A stretch of DNA of 45,813 nucleotides from Chloroflexi bacterium GWB2_49_20 (GTDB lineage: Bacteria > Chloroflexota > Anaerolineae > Anaerolineales > Villigracilaceae). Location: contig MGMF01000013.1 in the NCBI GenBank assembly GCA_001796335.1, positions 1 through 45,813 of the forward strand, written 5' to 3'. How positions within the stretch are numbered: the stretch's first letter is position 1; the number at the start of each line of letters is the position of its first letter. A program made the position numbers and the translations under genes. Below are positions 34,303 to 44,314 of this stretch, piece by piece. The notes under the pieces are model-generated. The model had not been told where the DNA came from, did not search any database, and worked only from the letters and a program-made list of their open reading frames with translations.

Positions 34303-35970
34303 ATGAACACAACCAAACCGTTTTACAAGATCACCATTCTCTGTGTTTTGCTCGTTATGGTGATAACCGCATGTTCTCCAAAAACCACTGCAACGCCTAC
34401 GACTACGGGTTCACAACCAACAAGCTCAGAAATTCAGCCCACCGTTGCTCCAACAGAACCACCTGTTCAATATCTCGATACATTCATTTTTGCAACCAGC
34501 CAGGAGCCTACTCTGGTGGATCCAGCCATTATTTATGATGGTTCAGATCGAATTACCCGCTTGGTTTATGAATCCTTACTCAATTACAAGGGTTCCTCGG
34601 CTAGCGAATTGGAACCTGCGCTGGCAACAGGATATACTGTCTCGACGGATGGTTTGACTTATACGTTTCCATTACGCCAAGATGTTACTTTCCAAGATGG
34701 CACTCCCTTTAATGCAGAAGCGGTCAAATTTTCATTCGACCGCATGGTTACCATTGGTAAGGGTTTCGCCTGGGCTTTTTGGATGCTGAAAGAAGTCAAT
34801 GTTGTGGATGAATTCACAGTGGATTTTGTACTCACCCAACAATTCCCCTTTTTTCCCACCCTGATCGCCAACCGCTACGGTTCTCCAATCGTCTCGCCAA
34901 GTGTCATGCAGCATGAGGTGGATGGTGACATGGCTCAAACCTGGTTGCAGGATCATGCGATCGGAACTGGGCCATATATGCTGACCAAGTGGGATCGTCA
35001 GCAAGTTGTTGTTCTGGATTACTATCCGGAATACTGGAGAGGCTGGACAGAAAAGAATATCAAGCATGTCATCGCTGAAATCATCCCCGAATCCTCCACA
35101 ATGCGGCAGATGCTCGAACGCGGTGAAATCATGTCTGCCAATTACCCGGGCGTTGACGATACCATAACACTGATGACCAACCCCGAGATCACAGTAGTGC
35201 AAGCTCCAAAAAATACAAGCAACTTCAACTGGTTTATTCTCTTCAATACCAAAAAAGGGATTTTCCAAGATAATAAGGTGCGCGAGGCAATCTCCTGGGC
35301 TTTCCCTTATGAAAACATAGTCAATGTCGCCTTCGAAGGACAAGCCAGCCAATCATTCGGTCCTCTACCGGATGGCGAACCAGGATTTGCATCCGACTTA
35401 TTCCAGTACCACCAGGACATGGATAAGGCACGTCAATTGCTGACAGATGCCGGCATTAAAACAGGCACACCCATCAAGATCACTCACGGAAGTCATGATT
35501 GGGGCACCAAACTGCTCGATGCTCTCACAGTCACTCTCACCGACCTTGGTTTTACTGTTACATCAGAACCTCTCGGGTGGAGTGCAATGACGGAAAATAT
35601 GTCCAACCAGGAAACAGCTCCGGACCTCGTGATCGCAGACTGGTGGGACGATTATCCGGATGGTGTTGGTTACATTACAGGTGTAGCAGGTCAATTCTGG
35701 TGGGGTGGTGGCAGGGAAGAAAAGGATTACTTTTACTACAACCAACAAGTTTTCGATCTTCTCACCCAGGCGGATGCTGAAGTGGATATGACGAAACGAT
35801 ATGAAATATTACACCAGGCTCAGGAGTTGATCGTCGCAGATAATGCTGCCATCTGGGCTTTTGACTATTATGCAGCCATTCCATTTCGCAATAATGTAAA
35901 GGGCTACGTCTTCAATTCGCACTACATCTACACATTCAATATGTATGATATGTGGATTGAAAAACCATAG
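34303..35970 (+). CDS. ABC substrate-binding lipoprotein, peptide/nickel family 5
   Basis: 555 residues. Lipoprotein signal with Cys24 (MVITAC), a Thr/Pro tether, then a family 5 solute-binding domain: DTFIFATSQEPTLVDPAIIYD, LVYESLLNYKG, TYTFPLRQDVTFQDGTPFNAEAVKFSFDRM and GTGPYMLTKWDR. Typical ligands are oligopeptides, glycosides or opines. AAAGGAG lies at the end of the creatininase gene. It is followed by a strong hairpin and then the permease genes; the matching ATPases come last in the cluster. Confidence 0.92.
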   Translation: MNTTKPFYKITILCVLLVMVITACSPKTTATPTTTGSQPTSSEIQPTVAPTEPPVQYLDTFIFATSQEPTLVDPAIIYDGSDRITRLVYESLLNYKGSSASELEPALATGYTVSTDGLTYTFPLRQDVTFQDGTPFNAEAVKFSFDRMVTIGKGFAWAFWMLKEVNVVDEFTVDFVLTQQFPFFPTLIANRYGSPIVSPSVMQHEVDGDMAQTWLQDHAIGTGPYMLTKWDRQQVVVLDYYPEYWRGWTEKNIKHVIAEIIPESSTMRQMLERGEIMSANYPGVDDTITLMTNPEITVVQAPKNTSNFNWFILFNTKKGIFQDNKVREAISWAFPYENIVNVAFEGQASQSFGPLPDGEPGFASDLFQYHQDMDKARQLLTDAGIKTGTPIKITHGSHDWGTKLLDALTVTLTDLGFTVTSEPLGWSAMTENMSNQETAPDLVIADWWDDYPDGVGYITGVAGQFWWGGGREEKDYFYYNQQVFDLLTQADAEVDMTKRYEILHQAQELIVADNAAIWAFDYYAAIPFRNNVKGYVFNSHYIYTFNMYDMWIEKP

Positions 35971-36037
35971 CCTAAAAGCATTGACTTGATTGCGCTGATC
36001 AAGTTAAGGTTCTTCGTTTCGTAAATTATTGCCTACG

Positions 36038-36065
36038 GGTCTCACCTGGGGCACCAGGTGAGACC
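36038..36065 (+). terminator. Intercistronic hairpin after the peptide-binding-protein gene
   Basis: GGTCTCACCTGG and CCAGGTGAGACC form a perfect 12-bp stem with a GGCA loop. No U-tract, so transcription probably continues; it is placed exactly as the GGGTCTCC hairpin that follows the other binding-protein gene. Confidence 0.6.
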
Positions 36066-36175
36066 TATTCAGTAGCTAAGCGTCCTATTGGTTTTCAACC
36101 AGTCTGGTGTCCACATAAAGAAAGGCCAGAGTTTTTCTTTACCTCTAATCAAAAATTACGATAAGGAGGCATCTC

Positions 36176-37192
36176 TTGGCAGGGTACCTTGCACGAAGGT
36201 TAGCCTATACCATTCTTATGGTATTCATCGTAACAACAATCACCTTCTTCTTATCGAGGGTCATACCGGGAAATCCCGCTCGTAAAGCGGCCGGTCCGCA
36301 TGCGACAGTAGAACAAATCATTGCTATTGAAAAAGAGATGGGGCTGGATTTACCTCTCCACATTCAATACTTTCGTTACTTTAACCAGTTATTACATGGG
36401 GATCTAGGAACATCTCTCGAGACTCACCGTCCAGTCCTGGTAGACATAAAAGAATATTTCACGGCCACAATGGAACTTGCAACAGTATCGATGATCATTA
36501 CGGTTATCTTTGGCATCCCATTAGGCGTGATTTCAGCTATAAAACAAAATAGCCTGGTTGATCACATAACCCGACTGGTTTCTCTGGCGGGTGTATCAAT
36601 CCCGGTCTTCTTATTAGCGTTGCTGTTTCAAATGGCTGTAATAAAGAATCCAGACATCCCAATTGCTGGCCGAGTGTCGACAATCATCTCAATCACTAAC
36701 CCTTTAAAACCAATTACAGGGTTGTACCTGGTTGACTCGTTCCTGACGTTCAACTGGCCATTTTTTAAGAGTGCCTTAGTGCATATCGCCCTGCCTGCCA
36801 TAACCTTAGCATGTCCAACCCTCGTTATCATTGTCCGAATGATGCGGGCAAATATGATTGAAATCCTTCAGCTTGACTATATTCGAGCAGCACGCGCTCG
36901 AGGAATTCCAGAAAGGCGTGTGGTATACAAACATGCGATCAGGAACAGCTTATTGTCCACGATCACTGTGATCGGATTAACCTACGGCTATACACTTGGT
37001 GGCACTTTTCTTATTGATGCTCTCTTTGCCTGGCCTGGATTAGGTCGGTATGCAGTAAATGCAGCACAGGAGGCAAATTACCCGGCCATTATGGGTGTCA
37101 CGCTTTTAATCGCCCTGGTTTATAACATTGTAAATTTTATCGTCGATGTCAGCTATGGTTTCCTTGATCCCAGGATTCGTTTGGATAGGTGA
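36176..37192 (+). CDS. dppB: ABC permease, DppB/OppB type (TTG start)
   Basis: 338 residues. N-terminal GYLARRLAYTILMVFIVTTITFFLSRVIPGNPA is diagnostic of DppB, with the EAA loop region DYIRAARARGIPERRVVYKHAIRNS. The start is TTG, chosen because AAGGAGG stands six bases before it and because the family N-terminus begins exactly there. Four bases separate it from the DppC gene. Confidence 0.92.
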   Translation: MAGYLARRLAYTILMVFIVTTITFFLSRVIPGNPARKAAGPHATVEQIIAIEKEMGLDLPLHIQYFRYFNQLLHGDLGTSLETHRPVLVDIKEYFTATMELATVSMIITVIFGIPLGVISAIKQNSLVDHITRLVSLAGVSIPVFLLALLFQMAVIKNPDIPIAGRVSTIISITNPLKPITGLYLVDSFLTFNWPFFKSALVHIALPAITLACPTLVIIVRMMRANMIEILQLDYIRAARARGIPERRVVYKHAIRNSLLSTITVIGLTYGYTLGGTFLIDALFAWPGLGRYAVNAAQEANYPAIMGVTLLIALVYNIVNFIVDVSYGFLDPRIRLDR

Positions 37193-37196
37193 TTTT

Positions 37197-38108
37197 ATGA
37201 TTACAAGTGACCTCAAAGAAATACCTGTAAGTGAAATAGCGATTCCTGTCCAAAAGAATGCGCTTCGGCTTCTTGTCCGCCGGTTTATTAAGAACCCTTT
37301 ATCTGCGTCCGGTTTCTTACTTGTCCTGATCCTAGTACTGATCGCTTTAACGGCAAAATATTGGGTGCCCTACCCAGAGGATATCTTGACAGCCAGGAGG
37401 ATGGATGAGAATTTACAACCTCCCAGCGAGAAGTATTGGATGGGTACGGACTCTCTTGGTCGTGATATTTTCAGTCGCGTGATGGTTGGCACGGGTCTAT
37501 CATTACAAGTTGGTGTGACTGTTGTATTACTGGCCGCCATACTCGGCACCTTCATCGGCGGGATCGCGGGTTATTATGGGGGATGGATCGATCAGGTTAC
37601 CATGCGGATTACCGATGGTTTTCTTGCCTTTCCATCCCTTGTGCTGGCGCTTGGGGTTGCCGCAGCACTTGGCCCCAGCCTTATGAATGCCCTCCTGTCG
37701 ATCACGATCGCCTGGTGGCCCTGGTACGCACGCCTTGTGCGCGCCCAGGCGTTATCTGTCTCTAACCAGGAATTTATAGAAGCAGCCCGTGCTTTAGGTT
37801 CCAGTAAATTTCGAATATTGTTAAAACACATTTTACCGAATGTTATGGTTCCAGTAATCGTTCAAGCCTCCCTGGATTTTGGTTATGTGGTATTAACCGC
37901 AACCAGCCTTAGCTTTTTGGGGTTGGGTGCACAAAGACCCTTTCCAGAATGGGGATTGATGGTAAGTGAAGGGAGGACTGTCTTTCCAGCTTCCTGGTGG
38001 GTTTCGATTTTCCCCGGTTTGGCAATTTTTATTACCGTGGTCGCTTTCAATTTAATAGGTGATGGCATCCGGGAGATGCTCGATCCCCGTTTGAGAAACC
38101 GGATTTAG
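37197..38108 (+). CDS. dppC: ABC permease, DppC/OppC type
   Basis: 303 residues. DppC features: LVRRFIKNPLSASGFLLVLILVLIALTA first TM, GTDSLGRDIFSRVMVGTGLSL, and EAA loop FIEAARALGSSKFRILLKHILPN. Partner of the preceding DppB in the membrane complex. The ATG was chosen over an earlier in-frame start that overlaps dppB by 47 bases. Confidence 0.92.
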   Translation: MITSDLKEIPVSEIAIPVQKNALRLLVRRFIKNPLSASGFLLVLILVLIALTAKYWVPYPEDILTARRMDENLQPPSEKYWMGTDSLGRDIFSRVMVGTGLSLQVGVTVVLLAAILGTFIGGIAGYYGGWIDQVTMRITDGFLAFPSLVLALGVAAALGPSLMNALLSITIAWWPWYARLVRAQALSVSNQEFIEAARALGSSKFRILLKHILPNVMVPVIVQASLDFGYVVLTATSLSFLGLGAQRPFPEWGLMVSEGRTVFPASWWVSIFPGLAIFITVVAFNLIGDGIREMLDPRLRNRI

Positions 38109-38201
38109 TCCCAGCCAATCATATATTCAAAACCACTTTTCTGTGGAAAATATCAATACCGAGAAATAATCAGCAGTCTCTTTTAGAAAGGGTTATCACT
38201 T

Positions 38202-39362
38202 ATGGCACAAACCATCTTATGCGGTCTGCTGATTGACGGTGAACATGAAGAGCCCGTCAAAGGAGCCTGGCTTACGATTTCCGATGGTCTGATAGAATCA
38301 TTAAGCGATAGTAAACCTGCTGGAAGTGGTGATTACTTTGATCTAAGCCGATATACTGTGCTTCCAGGGTTCATTGACTGTCACGATCACGTCTGCCTTG
38401 ATCCGGGTGATGAAATCGCACAAGCTCAAGAGCCTCTGGCCTGGCTCGCAATAAGAGGTGCAGCTAATGTAAGAATGATTGTTGAATCCGGCGTGACAAC
38501 CCTACGTAATGCCGGAGAGCATGAACGGATTGACCTATCCTTAAAAAAAGCCATCGACGCTGGAATGATCCCAGGACCTCACTTGTTGACTGCCGGTTTA
38601 TGGATTTGTCGAACTGGAGGAGCCGGGTATTGGGACGAGAAAGAGGTGGATGGTCCATGGGAGATTCGAAAGGCGATCCGTGAAGAAGTCAAGCATGGGG
38701 CAGATTGGATCAAGATCATGGTCACAGGCGATTTTACATCCCCCAATTCTGATGCCACAACATCCGACTTTACCAGGGAAGAAGTATTCGTCGCTGTGGA
38801 TGAAGCCCACCGCCTGGGGAAAAAAATCTCCGCCCATGCACATGGAGGTCCGGGGGTGGATTATTTGATCGAAGCTGGAGTGGATTCGATCGAGCATGGT
38901 TTTTACCTGACCCAATCCCAGCTTCATGAGATGGCTAAAAAAGGTATTTTCCTGTGCAGTACCTATGGGATCATTGCTGCCATTATTGCTGAACCAACCA
39001 GCCCGGATTATTCCCGTGAAGGTTGTATAAAGTACATTGAAAACATCCCCCGGGTATTGACAAAGGCCATCCACGAAAATGTTCCCATTGTCGTTGGGAC
39101 GGATGGCAACCATGGGAAAATGGCGATCGAGCTGGAAGCCCTTATCAAATCGGGTTATACCCACTCACAGGCGATCAAGTCATTAACGTCCCAGGCGGCT
39201 CGCTTTCTTGGTTTGGAAAGCCAGACAGGATCCATAAAAAAAGGTTTTAAAGCAGATCTTGTAATCATTGATGGCGATCCACTCAACGATATTTATGCAA
39301 TCGAAAACATTAAGTTAGTCATGAAGGATGGAAATATTACCTTCCAGAATATACTTGTTTAG
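38202..39362 (+). CDS. Metal-dependent amidohydrolase, imidazolonepropionase/prolidase-like (copy A)
   Basis: 386 residues, cytoplasmic. Ligands: H61-x-H63 in LPGFIDCHDHVC, Lys171 in DWIKIMVTGD (carboxylated lysine position), His212 in SAHAHG, His232 in DSIEHG and Asp301 in VVGTDGNHG. The family covers Xaa-Pro dipeptidases and imidazolonepropionase-like hydrolases. Close paralogue of the next gene, equal length, with long stretches of near-identical DNA. Copy A has D176 where copy B and most relatives have Gly (MVTGG). Likely a cytoplasmic hydrolase for imported peptides or a cyclised or N-acyl derivative. Confidence 0.86.
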   Translation: MAQTILCGLLIDGEHEEPVKGAWLTISDGLIESLSDSKPAGSGDYFDLSRYTVLPGFIDCHDHVCLDPGDEIAQAQEPLAWLAIRGAANVRMIVESGVTTLRNAGEHERIDLSLKKAIDAGMIPGPHLLTAGLWICRTGGAGYWDEKEVDGPWEIRKAIREEVKHGADWIKIMVTGDFTSPNSDATTSDFTREEVFVAVDEAHRLGKKISAHAHGGPGVDYLIEAGVDSIEHGFYLTQSQLHEMAKKGIFLCSTYGIIAAIIAEPTSPDYSREGCIKYIENIPRVLTKAIHENVPIVVGTDGNHGKMAIELEALIKSGYTHSQAIKSLTSQAARFLGLESQTGSIKKGFKADLVIIDGDPLNDIYAIENIKLVMKDGNITFQNILV

Positions 39363-39445
39363 CCTCCACACCCCTTATTATACAAGAGAGTAGCTGCCCG
39401 AAAATACAGCCTGAATAATATTTTTCCTCGAAAAGGTAATCACTT

Positions 39446-40606
39446 ATGTCACAAAATATCTTGTGCGGTACGTTGATTGACGGTGAAAACGAAGAACCCT
39501 TCAAAGGGGTCTGGCTTACAATTTCCGATGGTTTGATCAAATCGATAAGTGACAGCAAACCTGTTGGATCCGAAGAATTTCTTGATCTCAGCCGGTTCAC
39601 CATTCTTCCAGGATTCATTGACTGTCACGATCACGTCTGCCTTGATCCGGGCGATGAATTTGCTCAGGCTCAAGAACCTCTAGGCTGGCTTGCAGTGAGA
39701 GGCGCAGCAAGAGTTAGGACGATTATTGAAGCCGGCGTAACAACTCTCCGCAATGCCGGAGAACATGAGCGCCTTGACCTGTCCTTGAAAAGAGCCATCG
39801 AAGCTGGCATGATCCCTGGTCCTCGTTTGCTGACCGCTGGCATATGGATTTGTCGCACCGGCGGACATGGCTGGTACGATGAAATTGAGGCAGACGGACC
39901 TTGGGAAATTCGCAAGGCGATCCGTGAAGAAGTCAAGCATGGAGCAGACTGGATCAAGATCATGGTCACAGGTGGAATTTCTACGCCAAATTCTGATGCG
40001 AACATGTCCGACTTTACCAGGGAAGAAATATTCGTCGCTGTGGATGAAGCCCACCGCCTGGGAAAGAAAATCTCCGCCCATGCACATGGAGGTCCGGGGG
40101 TGGATTCCTTAATTGAGGCCGGAGTGGATTCAATCGAGCACGGTTTTTACCTGACCCAATCCCAGCTTCATGAGATGGCCAAAAAAGGAATTTATCTGTG
40201 CAGTACCTATGGGATCATTGCTGCCATTATTGATGAGCCGAGCAGCCCGGATTTTTCCCGTGAAGGCTGTATAAAGGTCGCTAAAATCATCCATCAAATG
40301 TTGATAAAAGCCATTCAGGAAAATGTCCCCATCGTCGTCGGGACAGATGGCAACCACGGGAAAATGGCGGTCGAACTCGAAGCCTTGATCAAATCCGGCT
40401 ATAGCCATTCGCAGGCGATCAAGGCATTAACGTCCCAGGCGGCTCGCTTTCTTGGATTGGAAAGCCAGACAGGATCCATAAAAAAAGGTTTTAAAGCGGA
40501 TCTTGTAATCATTGATGGCGATCCACTCAGTGATATTTATGCAATCGAAAACATTAAGTTAGTCATGAAGGATGGAAATATTATCTTCCGGAATTTTCCT
40601 ATTTAG
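39446..40606 (+). CDS. Metal-dependent amidohydrolase, imidazolonepropionase/prolidase-like (copy B)
   Basis: 386 residues, tandem paralogue of copy A. It retains all ligands: H61-x-H63, Lys171 (MVTGG, the common form), His212, His232, Asp301. The 3' ends of copies A and B are almost identical over about 160 bases and the middle over about 90, while other parts differ at most third positions. It has its own AAAAGGT leader. The duplication appears retained for two slightly different substrates. Confidence 0.86.
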   Translation: MSQNILCGTLIDGENEEPFKGVWLTISDGLIKSISDSKPVGSEEFLDLSRFTILPGFIDCHDHVCLDPGDEFAQAQEPLGWLAVRGAARVRTIIEAGVTTLRNAGEHERLDLSLKRAIEAGMIPGPRLLTAGIWICRTGGHGWYDEIEADGPWEIRKAIREEVKHGADWIKIMVTGGISTPNSDANMSDFTREEIFVAVDEAHRLGKKISAHAHGGPGVDSLIEAGVDSIEHGFYLTQSQLHEMAKKGIYLCSTYGIIAAIIDEPSSPDFSREGCIKVAKIIHQMLIKAIQENVPIVVGTDGNHGKMAVELEALIKSGYSHSQAIKALTSQAARFLGLESQTGSIKKGFKADLVIIDGDPLSDIYAIENIKLVMKDGNIIFRNFPI

Positions 40607-40690
40607 AATCTAATGAGCATAGAATAACCTTTATCATATCAAACGACCAACAATTATCATTTCTCCGAAAAGTAAAGGAGCAGGCGAACT

Positions 40691-42202
40691 ATGAACGAAA
40701 TGGAAGCGCAAAAGCTAATTAAACACATGGATGGCGAACTTGAAACCTTCAGCCAGGCATATGAGGAAGGGCGTTGGTTAAAGAATCAAGGACTTTTATC
40801 AGCATCCGATCAGTTTGACCTGGAAGTTCGCCGGACAAATATTCTATTGAATAAAGAAATTCAGGATATTGTCAACGAGTTTTTAAATACCGCTGAAAAT
40901 CCTGTATTCCGTCGAGTATTGTTGGTATTGGATAGGTTGATCAAGGATGCCAGGGTTGAATCCAATCCATCCGTTTACAAATTACGCTCAAAGATCGAAC
41001 AAGCAATTGTAAATTATCCAATTACCATCGCCGGTAGGAAAGCTTCCAGAACTGATATTCGACAGATTCTTCGAACGGAGAAGGATATCGAGCTTCGGCA
41101 GGAGGCATTCCATTGTTTTGATAAGCTATCCGAGCTGGTTGAAAAAGATGTGAAAGAGTTGGTCCACCGTCGAAATCATATCGCTCAAGAAATGGGATAT
41201 GCCCACTTCGGGGATCTGGGACTGATGCTGCAGGGTTTAAGCCGAACACAATTAAATGAGTGGTTTGGTTCCATTATCCAGAAAACAGATTCCACTTATC
41301 AATCATTTTTAAGCGAATCCGCTGAAAGACTACACCAATCCAACCTTTATCCCCAGGATTTGTTGTTTGCAGTAACCCAGTTTAAATCTTTACCCGATGA
41401 ATATTTTACAACCACTAAATTAACAAAATCAATTCAATGGTTGGCTGACCGAATTAAGCTCACTGAAGCGTTAGCTCGTGTGCGCATTGATTTTGTGGAT
41501 ATCCCCTTCCAGGGGATATGTGTAACTATCCACGTACCCGATGATATTCGCATTTTGATCAATCCGAGCAACGGGCAATCTTATTATTCCACTTTCTTCC
41601 ATGAGATTGGCCATGCCATGCATTCATCCTTTATCACTCAACCATACCATCTCTTCCGCGACGAGCCGGGACCTTTCTGTGAAGGCATGGCTGAGACTAT
41701 GGCTCGTTTTGTTGATGACCCGGAGTGGCTATTAAACTCGGCTAATTTACCAGAAGAAATAGCAAAACAGAACAAATCGATTTGGAGAACCAGCACGGTT
41801 GTTCATATGCGAACCCTGATCAGCCAGGCAGAATTTGAATGGCGGATGTATGCGGAGCCTGAAGCCGATTTTCTTAATGTATTTCAAACCATCAAAGCAG
41901 ATTATTTGAAAATGCCTTCCGATGCAACACTCGCCTGGGCAGACAATTCCTATTGGACTTCCTATCCTTTTTATGTCCAGAATTATGTAGTAGCCGAAAT
42001 GATAGCCAGTCAGACACATCTTGCTCTTCGAAAGTTTTTAGGCCACACAATAACAGCGGAAAGTGGTGCCTGGTTGGCGCAGAATTATTGGAATTCTGGT
42101 GGCTCTATTGAATGGAGTGAGAAAATTCTTCGATCGACGGGTGCAATTCTCTCTCCTGATGAGCTGATCCTGGAATTGACCAAAGGCTATCCTCCCGAAT
42201 AA
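40691..42202 (+). CDS. M3-family oligoendopeptidase (PepF-like)
   Basis: 503 residues, cytoplasmic zinc peptidase for short peptides. The zinc motif FFHEIGHAMHSSF gives His304, Glu305, His308; the third ligand is the Glu in CEGMAETMARF about 27 residues on. The N-terminal half is the long helical lid (WLKNQGLLSASDQFDLEVRR), and AHFGDLGLMLQGLSR is a substrate-cleft element. Shorter than the roughly 600 residues of classical PepF, within the range of smaller M3 members. AAAGGAG precedes the ATG. Between the amidohydrolases and the ATPase genes, it implies that the imported compound is a peptide. Confidence 0.9.
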   Translation: MNEMEAQKLIKHMDGELETFSQAYEEGRWLKNQGLLSASDQFDLEVRRTNILLNKEIQDIVNEFLNTAENPVFRRVLLVLDRLIKDARVESNPSVYKLRSKIEQAIVNYPITIAGRKASRTDIRQILRTEKDIELRQEAFHCFDKLSELVEKDVKELVHRRNHIAQEMGYAHFGDLGLMLQGLSRTQLNEWFGSIIQKTDSTYQSFLSESAERLHQSNLYPQDLLFAVTQFKSLPDEYFTTTKLTKSIQWLADRIKLTEALARVRIDFVDIPFQGICVTIHVPDDIRILINPSNGQSYYSTFFHEIGHAMHSSFITQPYHLFRDEPGPFCEGMAETMARFVDDPEWLLNSANLPEEIAKQNKSIWRTSTVVHMRTLISQAEFEWRMYAEPEADFLNVFQTIKADYLKMPSDATLAWADNSYWTSYPFYVQNYVVAEMIASQTHLALRKFLGHTITAESGAWLAQNYWNSGGSIEWSEKILRSTGAILSPDELILELTKGYPPE

Positions 42203-42258
42203 TATATCTTCGAATGATGAATCAATATCATGAATGAAAATTTCAACGCGGAGTCACT

Positions 42259-43284
42259 ATGTCAGAAAACAAGCAATCCCCTCTATTAGATATAAGAAAT
42301 CTGAAGACTTATTTTCATACTGAAGAGGGTATTGTCAACGCTGTTGATGGGTTGGATCTTCAAGTCTATCCTGGAGAAGTTCTTGGTTTGGTTGGTGAGT
42401 CGGGTTGTGGCAAAAGCGTAACTTCTCTCTCGATCCTCAGGCTGATCTCTCATCCTGGAAAAATTGAATCAGGAGAAATCTGGTTCGACGGGAAGGATTT
42501 GTTGAAATTGGCCGAGAGCGAGATGGTTAACATCCGAGGCGATCGCATTTCGATGATCTTTCAACAACCCCAGACCAGTTTGAATCCCGTTTTTACTGCT
42601 GGAGATCATATTGCAGAAATCCTTCAGATTCATAAGCATATGATGAAGAAAGAAACTTGGACTCAGGCAATCGATTTATTAAAGTTAGTCGGTATACCGG
42701 ATTCCGAAAGACGCGCCAAATCATACCCCCATGAACTATCTGGAGGGCAGGCTCAGCGGGTAATGATCGCGATGGCGCTTGCTCTAAGACCCGAATTGTT
42801 GATTGCCGATGAACCAACCACCGCATTGGATGTGACTATCCAGGCTCAGATATTGGATTTGATGCGAAACCTTCAGGCAAAATTTGGTACAACTGTTATC
42901 CTGATCACACACGACCTGGGAGTGATAGCTGAAATGGCTGACCGAGTAGCAGTCATGTATGCAGGAGTGATTGTCGAGCAAACAGGCGTAGAACCATTAT
43001 TTGACCATCCTCTTCATCCTTATACACAAGGTTTGATCCACTCAATCCCATTATTAGGGAATATTAAGGATCGATTGGATGTAATCCCAGGCCAAGTTCC
43101 CAATCTTGTCGACCTTCCGAAAGGATGCCGTTTTGCTCCACGTTGCCGGGCTCGTAAAGAATATGGATTAATCATTTGTACCAATAGGGAGCCTGATTTA
43201 ATTGAAATTTCATCAGGGCAATCTGTGCGCTGCTGGCTATATCAAAATAATGATGACAATCAAGCCCCTCTTGGTGCTTCATGA
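42259..43284 (+). CDS. oppD: ABC ATPase, OppD/DppD type
   Basis: 341 residues. Walker [10 protein letters not shown], signature [15 protein letters not shown], Walker [13 protein letters not shown], switch ITHDL. The C-terminal oligopeptide domain has [17 protein letters not shown] and the cysteine motif [19 protein letters not shown]. Energises DppBC with the following OppF. GGAG precedes the ATG. Confidence 0.94.
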   Translation: MSENKQSPLLDIRNLKTYFHTEEGIVNAVDGLDLQVYPGEVLGLVGESGCGKSVTSLSILRLISHPGKIESGEIWFDGKDLLKLAESEMVNIRGDRISMIFQQPQTSLNPVFTAGDHIAEILQIHKHMMKKETWTQAIDLLKLVGIPDSERRAKSYPHELSGGQAQRVMIAMALALRPELLIADEPTTALDVTIQAQILDLMRNLQAKFGTTVILITHDLGVIAEMADRVAVMYAGVIVEQTGVEPLFDHPLHPYTQGLIHSIPLLGNIKDRLDVIPGQVPNLVDLPKGCRFAPRCRARKEYGLIICTNREPDLIEISSGQSVRCWLYQNNDDNQAPLGAS

Positions 43285-43300
43285 GTAAATAAGTGGAGTG

Positions 43301-44314
43301 ATGACAGTGAATAACTCAATTAATTTCCCAACTCCAATCAATCCCCTAATCGATGTAAAGAATCTTGTAAAATACTTCCCGGTCAAAACCGGGCTATTTC
43401 AACGCACTTCTGCCTGGGTTCAGGCTGTTGACAATGTAAGCTTTTCGGTCTCCGCAGGAGAAACTTTGGGACTGGTTGGAGAATCTGGATGTGGAAAGAC
43501 AACTGTCGGCCGGAGTATATTGAGGTTAATTGAACCGACTTCCGGATCTGTGTCATATAATGGCAAGGATGTTTTGAAATTGCGGGGAAATGAATTAAAA
43601 CACATTCGGCGGGATATGCAACTAATATTCCAAGATCCTTATTCTTCCCTTGATCCGCGTGTTCCGATTGGCGAATCGATCATTGAAGGTCTTATTATCC
43701 ACAAAATTGGCTCACCAAAAGAGCGTAATGAAATTATGATTGAAACATTGAAGAAGGTTGGTTTAGAATACTACCACGCCCGGCGCTATCCGCATGAATT
43801 TTCTGGTGGCCAACGTCAACGAATAGGAATTGCCCGAGCTTTGGCTTTAAAAGCCAAATTCATCGTATGCGATGAGCCGGTATCTGCATTGGATGTGTCC
43901 ATCCAATCTCAAGTATTGAACATCTTAAAAGAACTTCAAAAAGAGTTCAATCTTACCTACCTATTCATCGCCCATAACCTGAGTGTAGTGGAACATATTT
44001 CTGACCGTGTTGCAGTTATGTATCTTGGAAAAATTGTTGAGATAACCTCCCGAGCCGACCTTTACCAAATGCCATTGCACCCTTATACAATTGCTTTAAT
44101 GTCAGCCATTCCAATAGCCGATCCTCACCTTAAAAGGGAACGTATACTATTGAAAGGTGACGTACCCAGCCCGTTGAATCCACCCAAGGGTTGCCGATTC
44201 CATCCTCGTTGCCCAATCGCCAAAGATAATTGTTCAGTCGAAGAACCTGTTTTAAGAGAATTGAGCTCTGATCATCAGGTTTCATGCCATTATGCTGAGC
44301 AGTTCCTGAAATAA
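43301..44314 (+). CDS. oppF: ABC ATPase, OppF/DppF type
   Basis: 337 residues. Walker [10 protein letters not shown], signature [17 protein letters not shown], Walker [13 protein letters not shown], switch IAHNL. The C-terminal domain has [12 protein letters not shown] and [15 protein letters not shown]. The start could be ATG as given or GTG at 43307: the GGAG at 43294 is only three bases before the ATG but nine before the GTG. 16 bases after oppD. Last gene of the cluster. Confidence 0.93.
   Translation: MTVNNSINFPTPINPLIDVKNLVKYFPVKTGLFQRTSAWVQAVDNVSFSVSAGETLGLVGESGCGKTTVGRSILRLIEPTSGSVSYNGKDVLKLRGNELKHIRRDMQLIFQDPYSSLDPRVPIGESIIEGLIIHKIGSPKERNEIMIETLKKVGLEYYHARRYPHEFSGGQRQRIGIARALALKAKFIVCDEPVSALDVSIQSQVLNILKELQKEFNLTYLFIAHNLSVVEHISDRVAVMYLGKIVEITSRADLYQMPLHPYTIALMSAIPIADPHLKRERILLKGDVPSPLNPPKGCRFHPRCPIAKDNCSVEEPVLRELSSDHQVSCHYAEQFLK

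Noticed and set aside
38598-39164. 188-codon minus-strand frame opposite amidohydrolase copy A
   Set aside because: A similar frame appears opposite copy B only because the two genes are similar; no protein motif.
38771-40589. Repeated DNA blocks resembling spaced repeats
   Set aside because: They are homologous blocks of two tandem genes, not a CRISPR array or satellite.
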